Source of the DNA: Paracyclopina nana
Lineage: Eukaryota; Arthropoda; Copepoda; Cyclopoida; Cyclopettidae
Assembly (NCBI GenBank): GCA_019096065.1
Contig: JAGUCH010000006.1
Span: forward strand, 5,972,001 to 6,036,000
Direction: 5' to 3'
DNA: 64,000 nt
Shown: in pieces, positions 47,479 through 61,303 of the stretch
How positions within the stretch are numbered: the first letter of the stretch is position 1
Layout: each line of letters starts with the position of its first letter
Translations under genes and position numbers: made by a program
The notes under the pieces: model-generated
Database searches by the model: none
What the model was told of the DNA's origin: nothing
Seen by the model: only the letters and a program-made list of their open reading frames with translations

Positions 47479-48274
47479 CTGTTCAACAAAAGAACAAACT
47501 CAAGAAGATTAGCAATTGTTGCTCCATGAACAATAAAAGCAGCTCGATCGAGGAGGAGCACGATTACCCATTACATTATGAACACGCCTACTTCAAAACA
47601 TGAAATGTAACGAAATCTTGGGTGAAGGAACTATTATCAGGTCTCAATATATTATGCTAGTATATCTTTACATGAGTTCAAAAAAGGAAAGTTTTTTCCA
47701 AAGTAAACACTGTAAAAAATGTGATGAGCTGACCCTTTCTCACCCCAGAGAAAATGAATGAATGGACTAAATTGCTGCTGGCAAAAGATCATCAAAATTC
47801 CGACTGCTGACACACTCATAGCAATCAACAAAATCTGAAAAAAACTCAAATGAAAACACACTTGGCCCCCCCTCAGAGTTGGGAACCAGATTTACCATTC
47901 CTCAACTTTTGACCTAATCTGTTTCCTTGGCCTAGAGCCTTGAAAGCAGAGAGAACTGCTCTGTGGCAAACTGCATCAGCTGACTTTTAAGTAAAGTCAT
48001 CTCTTTGCATGCTAGGTTCTCTAAGGGGCCATCTGACCCTTGAGCTGACCTCATTTTGGAAGGAAAAGTAGGAATTGGCAGTAGCTCACATCTTCATGCA
48101 ATGGTAGTCATCATCCATTTGGCACGGTGGTTTCAAAACCTTTCCTACCAGTGTGTATAAAGGAGCTGTCACATGCAATCTTTAAAGGCCAGCAATTTGA
48201 CCACCGCACATGCAATCCAAGCACGATTTTCATTTAAAGAGACGAAATTTAAATCGCAATCGGAAAAAGCATTG

Positions 48275-48905
48275 TGAACCAATGTACATCGAAAAAATCC
48301 CAACCGCAGGAAATTTTGTGCTCAAGTTAAAAATTTCAGTATCAAGAGTTGAAACCAAAAATGAGCCAAAGCTATCAAGTCTCATTGATGGTTGCGATGA
48401 CTTTTGGAAATCATTTAGGCGTTATTATGTTGTAATCTTTGAAATGACGAAACTAAGCTCATTAAAAAAGAGAAACTCCTTCTTTTGGGTTGATGAAATT
48501 AGGAACAATGCTGGGGTTGTACAAGAAGAGATGATCTTGTCATCTTTGTGTGCCATCTTGGAATTTTTCCACAGTGGTTGCTCAAAAAATGGCACTATGA
48601 AGATGGATGACGGGGTTTTACTTTATCTTGATGACCGGACTGAGAGCAACTCAAGCAAAGCCGTGAGAAACTGGTTCAACATGGAAAAAGTCAGCAATGC
48701 ACTGAGGCACACACTGGGAACATGTGCGCTTCAAAAGAGTCACTTTTTGACGCTCAAAACAATGTAACGACTCAATGATTCTCAAAAGTCAATGCAACCA
48801 TTAATGAGACTTGATAGCTCTGGCTCATTTTTGGTTTCAACTCTTGATGCTGAAATTGTGAGTTGAAGCACAAAATTTCCTTTGGATGGGATTTTATCTG
48901 CGAAC
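48275..48905. repeat. Foldback pair of the dispersed element
   Basis: Arms at about 48275-48410 and (inverted) 48775-48905 share GGAAATTTTGTGCT, a GAGTTGAAACCAAAAATGAG block and ATCAAGTCTCATT, roughly 85% identical by eye, around 365 bp of unrelated sequence. The arms have the core words of the GAGACTTGAT family. Confidence 0.75.
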
Positions 48906-50912
48906 ATTAGTTCACTCTGGACTCCCACTGTGCTGTCCAGGAAGGAAGTGACGATAAACAAATCATAGTCATGGGTCGTTAAATCTCTCTTCTTGAAATT
49001 AAATTGCCTCTTGGACATGAAGCTCTCTCGGCCACACTGGGGCTTAAAAGCACTTAAAAATCACTGAAATAAAAATGCTTAATTTTAAGCATGTTATTAG
49101 ATTAGTATGTAAATCAGGCCACACTTTGAGGCTTATTAGTCCACAGTGGACCATGGTGAAATCAGCCACCGTGTAATGAGCCCACAGCTTAAGTTGCTTA
49201 CAAGTTGCTACTACGTACTGCTACCACACAGGGGAGTGAACTAGGGGAAAATCAGGGTGGTGGAAATCAAAATTAGACGACCAAAGCAACCGACAAAAAA
49301 ATCAGTTCAAGTGGTGTTCATCTACAGCAATTTCCCATGAAAAAAATCCAAAATGGGTGTTCACAAAGAAAACTTTGTTGAGTCAACCCAATCATTAATG
49401 AGATTAGATATTCAAGAATCATTCTTGGTTTCAGCCCAAAATACAGAAAATTGAATTATGGACAAGTTTTTTCCCTTCATGAGGATTTTAAAAACCATAG
49501 ATTTCAACTTTTTTTTGGTGGGAAAGCATTTTCTTTTTTGGCTTCTTGATGAGTTGCTCATGCAGTAATGAGTGTCCTAAATTAGGCTATAAAAAAAAGA
49601 ACAGTAGCGAAGAATCTGCTCTAATGTGGATTTTCCGGGTTAATTTCATTTCGGTATGTCATTACTGCAAGTTTCCCACAGTCAAGACAAACACGTATTG
49701 TACTGCTACACTATGCAGTAAAAGTGCTGCACATGAAGAAGACAACAATCTCCTCATAAGGGGACGAAGCATACCACAGCACAGTGGGAACAACTCTCCG
49801 AAAACCCCCCATTTCTCTTAAAACCTAAACTTTTTCATCAACACACATTTTTGATGCTTGTTTTAAATACTTTTTCTTGCAGCCGAAAATGTGGACTTTT
49901 TTTGGGAAAACTGGACTGTTTTTGGACTGGACGTGACAGAGCAAAACTGGACGCAAAACTATTTTGTGCACCCTAATGTCTTGTTCTGATACTTAAAAGA
50001 GCATTTGGCAGCTGAGGAAACAGTTGAAAGAGCAGCAACACAGAGCAATTTTGGTGCCAAATAAATCACTCATCGCAGCTGACTCAGCTATCATAGCCAA
50101 ACATGTCCTTTTTTATGCTGCATTCCAAAAATGGCCAACTTCACCCTTTTTTAAATGCAAGTCCTCAAAATTATATATTATTAACTTTGTTTCTACCCGA
50201 AATTAATCCACAATGGGTAATTTCATCGTTTTGGCTCTCATCTCAATTTCTTATATTTTGAGCTTTGACATTTTATAATCCTGTTTATGGGGACCAAAGC
50301 CTGCGAAATAATCCACTGTGCAGGCTGAAATACCCACAAAAAAATGTATTGGAGCTGTAATGCCTATAATAACCTCGTTGATTCATTTTTTACTGCATTA
50401 AGTCCATTCAAGTGACAGACAGGGAGGGTTGATTTTTAAATTATACATTACTCAACATGTGCACGACAAATTTCATGTCGTATGATAGTAATAAAGCCAT
50501 TGAGAAATCATGCACTAGGGTGGTCATATAACCCATTTTGCTGTCATTTGAGACCATTCAATAATGGGATTATTTTATGAAAGCCAAGCGCACAAAGGAA
50601 GGTCAGAATTTTTTCGGCATTTTCCCCCTTGTTAGCAGCATCATGTCATTGTGCGCACAATTGTGACGCATTTTTGTGAAAATCGAGGCTGAAAAAAGTC
50701 CATCTGCTGAGCTGCGCTAATGTTGTGGGAAAAATTCATCAAGTGTGTACGTATTTGAAAAGAGCTTCGTTGAATCGAGCCCTGAATAAAGAGAGATCAC
50801 TCCAGGTTCACCTGCTTTTTTTATAAACTTCAAATATTGGAATTTTTAAAAAGTGCCAAAAAAGCCAAAAAGTCCACTGTGTTTTTGTCTTTTGTATTAC
50901 TTTTTTAAATGT

Positions 50913-50944
50913 ATGCGCGCTCAAAAGCCAAATAATCCACTGTG
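50913..50944 (+). repeat. ATGCGCG-N-CCACTGTG module, copy 1
   Basis: ATGCGCG, 17 nt of A-rich spacer, then CCACTGTG; total 32 bp, ending AATAATCCACTGTG. Confidence 0.5.
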
Positions 50945-52522
50945 TATTTTTTTAGTTTTTCGAAGCTGATCTCTATGTTATGAAAGGTCTCTATAATTTT
51001 GAACTTTGTGTGCTCTACGGCTTTGGCAACAAAGCAACAAATGATGGTACGAGCTGAGAATCTACTTTAGGGAATTCCTAATCACAAATTCACATATGTG
51101 AAAGTATAGTTGACGCAACTTTTGAGGTCTGAAAGTAAGAATGGGAATATCGCAATGAATTTTCACTGCACTGTGCACACTTTGGAGGAGCAGCAGACAG
51201 GGAAAAAATGGTTTTCCCCCACCAGCACCACGCCTAGCTGCTGAGAAAAGGTCAATGTCAGCAGCTCATCAGCTGTTTGTTGTTAAAAATCATGAGAAGT
51301 GACACCAGCCAACTTCCCACCTATTGGGAAAAGCCAAAATTGCTGACTCATCCTTGAAAAGGAAGTAAGCCACATCTTAACTCAGTTTCTTTTAAAAAAA
51401 ACTCATGCTGAGTAACGCTTTAAATATTTTTTAACCTAAAGCATGGTTGGAAAGAAAAGTTTTATAGCAGCTCATTAATTTGATATTTGATTTGTGCAAC
51501 TTATTATTGATTCTTGCTACAAAAAATTAAATCAAGTCAAAGTTCCTTCTTGTTGAGCATAGATGAACACCGCATTAAAATTTGCATGAATACAAAGTTA
51601 AAAGGGGAGCCGAAAAGTGGCTCCAAAATGAGCCCTTTAAACTCTTCCATTTTCTCACATTTAAGCAAATACAATTATACCAAGATGAGCTTGATTTTAC
51701 TGCACCTCAGTTGTGGTGTGGTCTAATTGATTACCATTAAAGGCAAAGAGAAACGCTTTTACAATTTATTGGCTGAGGTCACGCAAAACGGAGGAGCCCA
51801 ATAAACGCAGCTTCTCCAATTTCATTCATTTTTCTTGGTGGTGCAACAAGAAAAATCTGCTGTCATTAATTAAAGCTGCCTCTTTGTGTCCCCTATTTCC
51901 GCTTTTAGGTATCAAAATGACCTCTGATCTCTTTGTCTCTCCACTCACCATTTTTATGCGATGTTCATCTACGCAAAAGGAAAAAGTTTCGACGCCAAGC
52001 AACTTTTACAGATTTGTATTCATTTCAGTTTATGGCACTGAAACGAGAATGGAAAAGTGAGCATGAAGACTCATCCATGAGATATTTTATTTGAGAAAGT
52101 TACCTGGCCAAAAAGTTGTAATTTTGACAAATGTCGTCAAACAGGGTAGATGAACGGGGCATAATCAAAGAGAAGACCGAAAGTGAATGAGCAGCAAAGC
52201 AATCATCATGAAACTTTTCAATTTTCCAAATCCAGGTCAAGTGATCAAAGCTTGAAACTCAAGGAGAAGAAGATCTAGATCTGATTTGTCAAGCTCAAAA
52301 GCTGCAGCAGTAAATTTGGAAGAAATATAGTAGCAGCAGCAGTACTGTAAAGTGGTTCGTTTCCTGTGTCAAAAACATGCAAGCTTTTTATGACAAACTG
52401 CCAGATGACACAATGATATTGTGTGTCCAATATCAAAGTAATTCTTCAAAACGCAAAATATTTCATGTGTAGTACAACCAGAATATTTCTCAATTTTTTC
52501 TCTTTTGACGACATTTTCTTAA

Positions 52523-52670
52523 TTTTGACGCAAGATGCAATTTTTTGGCAAACAAACTTTTTCAAAACAAATATTAAAGTAATGAGTCTTGATGCTCGCT
52601 TCACAACTTTCGTTTCAGTTGCCCAAACTGAAAATGAAACAAATTCAAAAGAGTTGCTTTGCGTCAAGAT
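52523..52670. repeat. MITE-like element, TIR TTTTGACGCAA
   Basis: About 148 bp. Left end TTTTGACGCAAG, right end TTGCGTCAAGA (one mismatch); inside are TAATGAGTCTTGATG and the TTTCAGTT...AACTGAAA hairpin. A GTAGATGAACACCGCC tag follows 17 bp after the right end. Confidence 0.7.
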
Positions 52671-53164
52671 TAGCTGAGCTTTTGTAGATGAACACCGCCA
52701 TAATTTTATGCTCGAAAAAAGGCAAAATTGGCCTGTTCTTCTTCCTCCCCTCAAAAGAATGAACTTTTATAAGCAGGAAAATTATGCACAATATCCAGGC
52801 AATTCAGCAAAATATTCTGTGTGCTGAATGTGTCAAGGCCACCTGAATCCAAGTTCATTAATCCCAGATGTCACAATAATCCAGGTAATTTGACGGTACT
52901 TGATCTCCTCTTGACATGAGCCTCATAAAAATCAACCTCTGACTCAAAACCCTAATTACTATACCTAACAACTGAGAACAGCAAAATTGACCCGAAAATG
53001 GCTCAACAATTGGCCCTTATTTGTGAATTGTGGTCCCACTAAAAAACCACCTCAATTTTTGAGTTAAGAAGCAATGAAGCTTAAAAGGGCCAATTTTGCC
53101 TGTAATTCATTCACTGTGGGAAAATGGCTAAAAATGCTAAAACTTGAATGACTTAGATGGTTGT

Positions 53165-53650
53165 AGCTCTGTAATTAGCCAAAACGACTCAAAAAGAGCC
53201 AATGTTCAAATGAATTGAGAAAGTCTTCAAGAAATATGAAGAAATCTCCAGTTCATACATTTGTAATCTTTGAATGTCAATTTGGACACAAAAATTCCAA
53301 TCATAATCGATTTGGGCACGATTGGCATTCATATCGATTGAAAGCAAAGCTCAACTTAGCTTCAACACAAAAGTCAAAAAGGCCTGAAATTTCAAATCTT
53401 GCACATGAAAATGGCTACATTAATAGCAAATTACTTAAATCTATTATTAGTGTTGTCAAAATTGAGCTTATCGACTCAAAGTGTCGATGCTGAGCATTCA
53501 GCCAAAATGTATAAAAAAGAGCCAAAACTCAAGTGGATTGTGAAAACACCAAGAAAATCTGAATAAATCTCCAGTTTTTACGTTTGTCATCACTGAATGC
53601 CAATTTGGGCATGCCAAAAAAAATCATTGTCGTCAATTTGGGCTCAGCCT
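53165..53650. repeat. Direct repeat pair
   Basis: Segments near 53170-53310 and 53500-53650 are homologous in the same orientation: AAAAGAGCCAA, GAATTGAGAAAG or GGATTGTGAAAA, AATCTCCAGTT, TTTGTAATC or TTTGTCATC, GAATGTCAATTTGG or GAATGCCAATTTGG, and TCGATTTGGGC or TCAATTTGGGC. Period about 330 bp. Confidence 0.65.
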
Positions 53651-55189
53651 GAAAATGCTCCAATTTTGTCATTTCTGCTGTGCCTCACATTTCCTGCTTC
53701 ATATCACAAGTAGGAATGTTTTAATGGGCAAATTATACAGTAGTATTTTTGGCCTAGCAGCTAGCATTGACTTTGAATATAGTGAACAAAATGGAGCGTT
53801 AAAAAATGACACAGTAGCTGCTACTTGGCAGTATGATTATTTACTTGGCCGGAAACCTTCTTCTTTGTCTAACCATATGGCATGAGGGTGAGGATAAAAA
53901 ACCTGAATGGTGACCCAAATGATACCTAGAACAGGTCCTCCCTAATTGAAGATGATTATTATAATACTAACCCTGAAAAAGAGCAGGATCTGAAAAAAAT
54001 GAATTTCAGTATTGCCATTTGAAATCTATGCTCGAAAGCTTGAAAAAATTGTAGCTTTGGCCCTCAAAACGAAAATTCTATAATTTTTTTATAAGTTGGA
54101 TGATATGCTAGCATTAGTGAAAAGCGTTGAAATGCCATATAAAAAGCAAATGTGTACGCAATTTTTACCGACCACAAAGCAACCTTGACAATGGTGTGGC
54201 TGGGGAAAAATTGGCATTTACGTCCCAGTAGCGCCAGTCCCATTGCATGTGAAGAAACGCCGAAAGATTCTCGTCCCAAAGAAATAAATCCCATCAAGAT
54301 GCAACCACCTGTAACTTTGCATTTCACTACACAAGCATTCGGCTGCCCCCCAAAAAAGCCGAAAAAAATGGGGCATTATAGAAAAAAAGCTCAAATCCCT
54401 CCAAAGCCTTTGTGAATTGACAATAATTCCAAATTAGCATATCTAAAGCCAGTCTAGTTCTCATCTTTGTGCCAATTGACTACAATGAGTTAATTGTGGC
54501 GTAACCCTTTGTGATCAGGTTTTTTAAGCGTGCTTTTTGGCAGCTGCTGTCTCAAATATGTCATGTTTTAAATCAGGGGGATTTAAAGGGACTTCCAATG
54601 GCCACCTGACCTGTTGTTGCCCAAAAGAATGGAACAAGTAGCACGGGCCAGTCCGCGGGCAAAGTGAGAAGAATGTAATCTTGGGTGGCCAACTCAGTAA
54701 AGCTATAGCAAATGCCAAAAGTAAGCTTGGCTCTGATGAGAAAAATGGCTTCTTCTTCTTCTTCTGCTTCTTGCGGTGATCATTAGCTAGGATTTGGTTA
54801 ATGAAAAGTACTGTTGCAGTAATTCTGGAAGCTGTCGTCAAAAGGCTGGAGATTTGGCGTTGATTTTACAATTTTGAAAGTAGCGCACTTTCTTTAAATT
54901 TGCAACTTTTTGGGCATTATGTTTACACATTTTTTGACGAGAAAGCCCAACCAACTCAGCTCGACAACTAATGAGCGTCAACTGCATTGACTCATCTTTG
55001 CGCACACTTGGTGCACTTAAAATTGAGCGAAGGCTGAGAAAGCGGCTGCACATCAAGATTTTCTGCGAGAGATGAACATGGAAGTATGCGTATAAATGGA
55101 AAAAGGGCTTCTAGCTAAATATGCAGCCTGGATTCTGTGGCATAAGTGAGTAAGTAACCATTGGAGTGTGGAGTGTTCCATTGGCCAGA

Positions 55190-55960
55190 GGTTTGTTTCC
55201 CACGCTGCTGCGATTGCCAGAGGCACCAAATGGCAGCCTGCCATGAAGAAGACGAAGAAAGAAGCTCGACGCCAACATGACTATTAGCCTCATCCGCAAG
55301 CTGAGCCATTAAGGAGCACATGTTGGAGTCGAGCTGAGGAAAGAAGCCCTAGAGGCCGTCAAGCAAAGCTAAGCAACAAGCGATGGGAACCGTTTTTCCG
55401 ACAGAGACCCCGGCTTCCGCTTCAACGGCAATATTTTCTCTACTATCATACTAGTAAAGCGACTAGTCAAGTAGCATGGGAAATTGGCACAAGTTGGCAG
55501 CAGGAGCAGCAGGATTTGACAAATCTCGCCGACGATAAAACTTACCTGAAAAAGGGGAAGAAAATAACATTAATCCATGTTCGATGCTCGCAACAAATCT
55601 GAGTGTACAGTTGATTTCTCAGTGCTCGGACAATTTGATGCTCAGCAAGCGAGCGCAAAGTTGAGTTCATGCAGTCGAGTCTCATTTGCTGACGAGTTGA
55701 GTTGAATGAGCTGCATCGACAAAAAATGTGTACACGCTTACGAAAAATCTCTGGAGAGTTTGAGGAGCGCAGAATGAAGCGTGGTGCACTATGGGAAGAA
55801 GCCACTGACCTCCGCTAATTTGGCGGTGAGCTTGATGATGATATATCAAGCCGTGCCAACGTTGAGATTTACCGCAACTTCCGGCCGATTTCTCTTTGTG
55901 ATCCGAGTAGCCTCAAGCAACAGCCTTAATTTCGATGCTAAGGCTCATTCCATCACAGGA
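55190..55960. promoter_or_regulatory. CpG-richer region with possible untranslated exon
   Basis: Locally higher CpG, ACTTCCGG (ETS/GABP-type core) near 55876, a CSL site at 55197 and a perfect minus-strand donor CAG|GTAAGT near 55545. A distal promoter with a non-coding first exon for Su(H) or a neighbouring gene is possible. No coding exon was supported. Confidence 0.3.
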
Positions 55961-57375
55961 TTTTAATCAATACCAATTTATGCTTGATCCATCACTTTTT
56001 ATACAATGTGTCCTTATCATAATGCAGGATATTATCAGTATTTTAAGGTGATGATTCCATATGAAATCTTGGAAACATTCATTATAAAATAGGATTCTGT
56101 TCAAGTTCTGAGGGACATTCTGTCAAATTCAACTTTGAAAAGTTTGAAAAAGCTAATAATAGGTACTAAGCCTTTCTGATATTGCTCAGAGAAGACCAAC
56201 CTCAAGGAGGAAAAGAGGTCATAACCTCCATTGTCTTGAATTGACCCCAGGGTCACGTGACCCCACCACATAGCATTTCAAGGCCACGTGTGGGAACCCA
56301 ACTGTTGCCCAAATGCCTTTGTATTCGAGCGCGCGCGATTGCAATTGGTGATCTATGCTTCTCCGAAAAAAATAAAACTGTAGGTGTTGTGAAGGATGTG
56401 TCGTAAAATATGTGATTAGCAAACGGTTTTTCAGGTGCAAATTATCTCCTACATCCATAATTATTATATATTTACGCTCCCCCAATTCTTTGCGCCCAAC
56501 TTTACTTTTCGAGATTATTGAAGACAAATGGACCGAAATGAGTTCTTTTTCATTATTGTATCCAGGATATAGATGTAGTTAAAAAAGCCACCCTATTCAG
56601 CTATTTTATTTTTGATGGGAAAAAGTGCAGTTTTCCTGGAGGAAAATTGCTAAACTGGCTGAGTTTTGTCAATGACAGTTTGAGAAAAGGCCCAAGCTTA
56701 AAATGAGCCTTAGAATTTGGGGTTTGATGCTTTCAGATTCACATTACATTCAGCATTGTGATTTTAGAGCCAAATTACTAAGCCTAAAGTGGTTCAGCAA
56801 AAACATAACAAAAAAGGTCGTGCTGAAGGAAGCCTTACATTTTAAGGCTCGATTTGAAAAGAAGCGGGTTGGTTATATATAAGTTTTTATGATCATAAAA
56901 ATGCCAAAATTGATATCACACAAAAATCCATAAGTTGTCTAATGCAAATTCCAATTTTGGAGACCTGAAGTGCACTCATAGTATTATAATATTCTAGGTA
57001 GAGTGGATTCTCAATACTCTAGTTGCAAATGTGGTTTACTCCAATAAAAATCTGTGAATAGAAAAACCATAATGGGGACTTGCTGCATTTTGCCTACATA
57101 GTATGTATTTTTCAGCAGTGCAGGGGGAGGAGAAAAAAGAACAGCATTTCTATTGACAAAAAGGCCTTGAGATCTTGTGAAAAGACTCAGAAATTATCTT
57201 ATGTGCACTACTGCATCAAACATTATCCAGATAATTTTCATAAGGCAGCCTACTTGAAAATACTTGAAAAATGGGGCTGCATGATTTCGCAGAAATGCTG
57301 AGCTAAAGTAAGTATACCAGAAAAAATCGACTTCTTTAGGGGTTTTTTTGGATAAAATCCATGATTTTGTTTGGG

Positions 57376-57408
57376 ATGCGCGCCTTTTCATCAAAATAAT
57401 CCACTGTG
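57376..57408 (+). repeat. ATGCGCG-N-CCACTGTG module, copy 2
   Basis: ATGCGCG, 18-nt spacer, CCACTGTG; total 33 bp, ending AATAATCCACTGTG as in copy 1. Confidence 0.5.
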
Positions 57409-58626
57409 CCCAGCTTTAATGCAAAAAGAGGCATTTCAGCCTTTTAAAATCCATTTAACCGGGAATTACACTTGTCCCATTTTTTTCAGCTCCCCCTGTA
57501 GCAGTGCAAAGCAGCATTCCATAATTATTGCTAGGGATGATGTGTCATTTCTAGCCCGATCTCCTCACCTCTGTGGCCCAAGCAGAACGCACGAATGATC
57601 TTGGGGTCATGAGAACATTTGGACCCTCATGAAGAAAATGATGACTTGAAAACCAACAACTTTAAAGACTGCATATAATAATGCGGATCAATTCAAGAAA
57701 TCAGCTGTTCAATTTCCGGCCAAGTAAAGCTGGAATGTGCTATTTTTCAGCCTGTCAATCTCCTTTCTTCTTCCAATTCCATGGGAATGCAATCAAGGCA
57801 GGAAGCTTTTGGCACTCACAGCCTATAATAATTTTCACTACCAATTGGAGATTAGATTTGCTATAAGTTTTTTGGAAATTTGGACTTTCTGAAAATTCAA
57901 GTGTTTCTGAAACAGCTTGGAAGCGAGCATATGAAGATGTCAAAAGTGTGCATTTCTATCTTTGGACAAGCTCTAATGCACTGTTCATGTATCGACAAAA
58001 CGACAAATTGCATCGCTGTACAACCTTTTCACTTTAGCTTCATTTTCAGTTCTGCATAGTGAAAACAAATTCAAGCGTTGGCAACCAAGTCTCATAGATA
58101 GTTCATTTGAGCAGCTCATGTTGTTTCCCCAAAAAAAGCCACTTCTCCACAAAAAAGCAAAACTTGAGAATTCATCAGCGAATGGCGCGTAGATGAACAG
58201 CGCATTATTGTATTTGGTCTTTCTAGGACAAGCACAATGGCGCATAATGATCGTTTAAGCAGCATCCCCTTGTAACATAGGTAGAATAGAGACATGGAAA
58301 AAAGACAGAACCATCATCAACTTCTTGTAGTAGCATTACTACTAGTTATGCTCCTACAATGGATGAACAAAAGAAGATCAGCTTTGTGTTGTTGTTATAT
58401 TATGCTGCTGTGGTATGAGCAATGTCACGGAATAACAACATTAGTGGAGCTCCTCTTATTTGGGCGGAACTCTTCATCTTGGCTAAAGCACGCAAATGGA
58501 AATACTACCATTCTTCCTCAGGGTTATTTTTTTCATACATTTTTCGCAAACGCATCCAAAGAATTGATTCATGTCATGTGAATGCCATTTAGATGAAAAA
58601 ACTCCATTTTTGACGTCATTTTTCTT

Positions 58627-58763
58627 TTTTGACGCAATCTAATTTTTTTTGGGTGAGCAACATTTGCAAAACAAATGATACAGTAATGAGCCTCGATTAG
58701 TCTCGCACAAATTTGTTTTCAGTTTCATAAACTGAAATTAAGTAAATTTGGCTTGCGTCAAAA
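58627..58763. repeat. MITE-like element, perfect TIR TTTTGACGCAA
   Basis: About 137 bp with perfect 11-bp terminal inverted repeats; inside are TAATGAGCCTCGATT and the TTTCAGTTTC...AACTGAAATT hairpin. Same family as the 52523 element. Confidence 0.75.
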
Positions 58764-61303
58764 TTTTCCTAGGTTTGTCATTTAAGTATATGTAAGCATT
58801 GTTATAAGTGAAGGAGTGAAAAATCAATTGGAAACCACAGGATTAGGTATACATATAGGTACTTATTAAAAGGCCTATGGCAGCAAAGCAGTTGTAAACA
58901 ATGCACTTATCTATTTGGCTGTAATTGCTACCATAACTCACAGCAACTGCATCATTACGTATAAACCGCGAAAAACAATCGAAACACACAAACACTATAT
59001 AACTGCCAACCTACACATCTTTATTTCCTTTGAGTGTGTCAAAATCTGACTACAATTTAAGGCTAAGTTTGAAGCAAAATTTCATTTTTAAAAACTGACT
59101 AAGAATTCCAGTGATGACAATCAAGTCTCATTGAAAGCTCATTTATTTGGTACATGTTGTTGAAAAAAAAATTACTCGAATGTCGTTAAACTAAAATGTA
59201 CGTTAAATGGATATGGCGACTTTATAAGTTGCGTCAGACATTAGTTTATAATTGCACAATTTTAGAGTTTCAAAATCACTTCACTCAATAACCAAGTCCA
59301 ATGGACCAGGCATGAATAAATGGGCCACTTTTTTGTTACAGTTCCCATAGTGTGCATAGCAAAAGCTTCCTCCTCTCTAATTTCTAACATCCTAAAATTA
59401 GCATAAAAAACTGAGTTGGAGAACACTGTGGGAACACAAGTGTCTCATTTGTCAAAGTGACAGTCTGTGCACAGAAACCAATTATAACACAATTGAAAAT
59501 TAAAAGAAAAAATGCTGAGACCTTTTAAGCTCCTTTCGGAAACTAAATGTCCCAGGGGTTTTACTTTACAAAAAAGGAGAGTATGTTACTCTTCAGAATT
59601 GTTATGTATGCTATAAAAGTTAGTTGTTTTTAATTTACGTGAAAAGGCCACTCAGTGATTTTACAGAATTTTTGACTGACAAATTCTTGGAAGTGAGCGT
59701 TGAATCATTTATATCGCGAACTGATCGAGGGGAAAATTGAATGCTAAAGAACATCAATGAAAGTTGGACCACGAACTAGCATACTTTATTGCGATATTTT
59801 CTCACATTAATAAATGAGCAGCCTGCGTTTTCTTATATCCAAGTCACCGATTATTTCCCATGCCTCGATGGATTGATAAAAGTCACTCAATAATCTTGTC
59901 ATTATAGCGAAAGGAGAGAGAAAGCCAACAAACTAAAAAAAAGGTTTTTCTCACAATAATCTGTCTCAAATCTAGCAGAGGGTGAAATTGAGGCCAGTCC
60001 AAGAAGAAAATGATAACAATGATCATAATAATAATGATGGATATCAAGAACAGGCGAAATGACAAACAAATCAAACAGAAAAGTAACTCATTGAAAAAAG
60101 TCAAGAACTGATTTTTAATGTGATGTTCATCTACTTTTTTAGGAAAGCATAAATTAAGTTTTGAGGCATAAATCTTTCATTTTTTTGACATCATAACATG
60201 CTTTTAAACCAAAATATTACAGGAAGAATGTTTATGTGTGATTAAGATTTTTTTTAATTAAGCCTCTTGAATCAAGGTTTGCTTTGTGGTATGGACTGAT
60301 GAAAGCTTCTTTTAATTTTGCCATAAATTTGGTGTGTGCTTTATGATTTGCACACTGGGAACCTGCTGCTAACCCCCCCTACTAGTTTAAGCGGACTTGA
60401 GCAGACTTGTGTCCCAGTGTGAAACCTGAATAAGATGAAGAAAAATAATTATGACAAACTCTCACACTTGACCACGCTTCAGGGCCAAGAAGAAAATTAA
60501 GACTTGACCACACCAAGTCAATTGCTAAATAATGACACATCTTCTTATGCTTTGCGAGCTGTTTTTCCCAATGCTCGAGTGTAAGGCCAACATCTGCATT
60601 ATTGTCTGCTATGAGGAAAAATTACCCTGTGAACTGGTATGGTGGTATAAGTGATACCCATCATTACAATCAATGTGTCAAATCTTGAGCTTGAGCAGAT
60701 CTGAGAGGAAATCCATTCATTCTATCCCTCTTTTTCATCTTCCAGGTGTAAAATTATGTCTTTTTCACTCTCCAAAAAAAAATTAAAATATATTATTTTT
60801 TAATATATCTGAGTTAAAAAATGAAATAACTAGTCATTTGATTATGATCTAAGCACAAAATTATTGCTTTTCAATTTTGAATTTTGATTAATAATGAAAT
60901 ATAGTTTTTAGATTCAAAACTAAAACTGAATTGAAAGCTACTGGCTAATGTGCATAGTAGATGAACACCGCAAAAGTTTGAGGTAAATGAGAAATGACAG
61001 ATGAGTTTTGGCACCAAGGGGAAGTTGGTTAAATTGATTTCTACCCCAAATAATAACATGCATGTTGAACAACAATTAGCAGCAACTTAAGGGGAAGTAA
61101 ATCTATTTCTGGGGTTGGCTTGCATATAATGATGATTTTGGGCGGCCATTTTGTGGCCGAAAAAAGTTCAAAAACACTATTATTACCAATAAATCACTCT
61201 TTGGCAAAGAAAAACTATTCCTACAGTGGATTTTATACCAAAAAAACCGAGACTCTGAATTGACTCAAAATCGAGGAAGGACCTGAAATTGGAGGATTTT
61301 AAG

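Noticed and set aside
47740..47840. Minus-strand hydrophobic segment followed by QQQFSPF..FLWG, reminiscent of AKH/RPCH-type neuropeptides
   Set aside because: The spacing and residues do not fit the AKH consensus, no amidation/cleavage site follows and its phase does not fit exon 47478.
57080..57301. 73-codon frame with basic residues and scattered cysteines
   Set aside because: Isolated, without start context or secretion signal; not distinguishable from chance.
58294..58581. 95-codon frame with hydrophobic Leu-rich start
   Set aside because: Low-complexity, no splice sites or poly(A) signal, no homology recognised.
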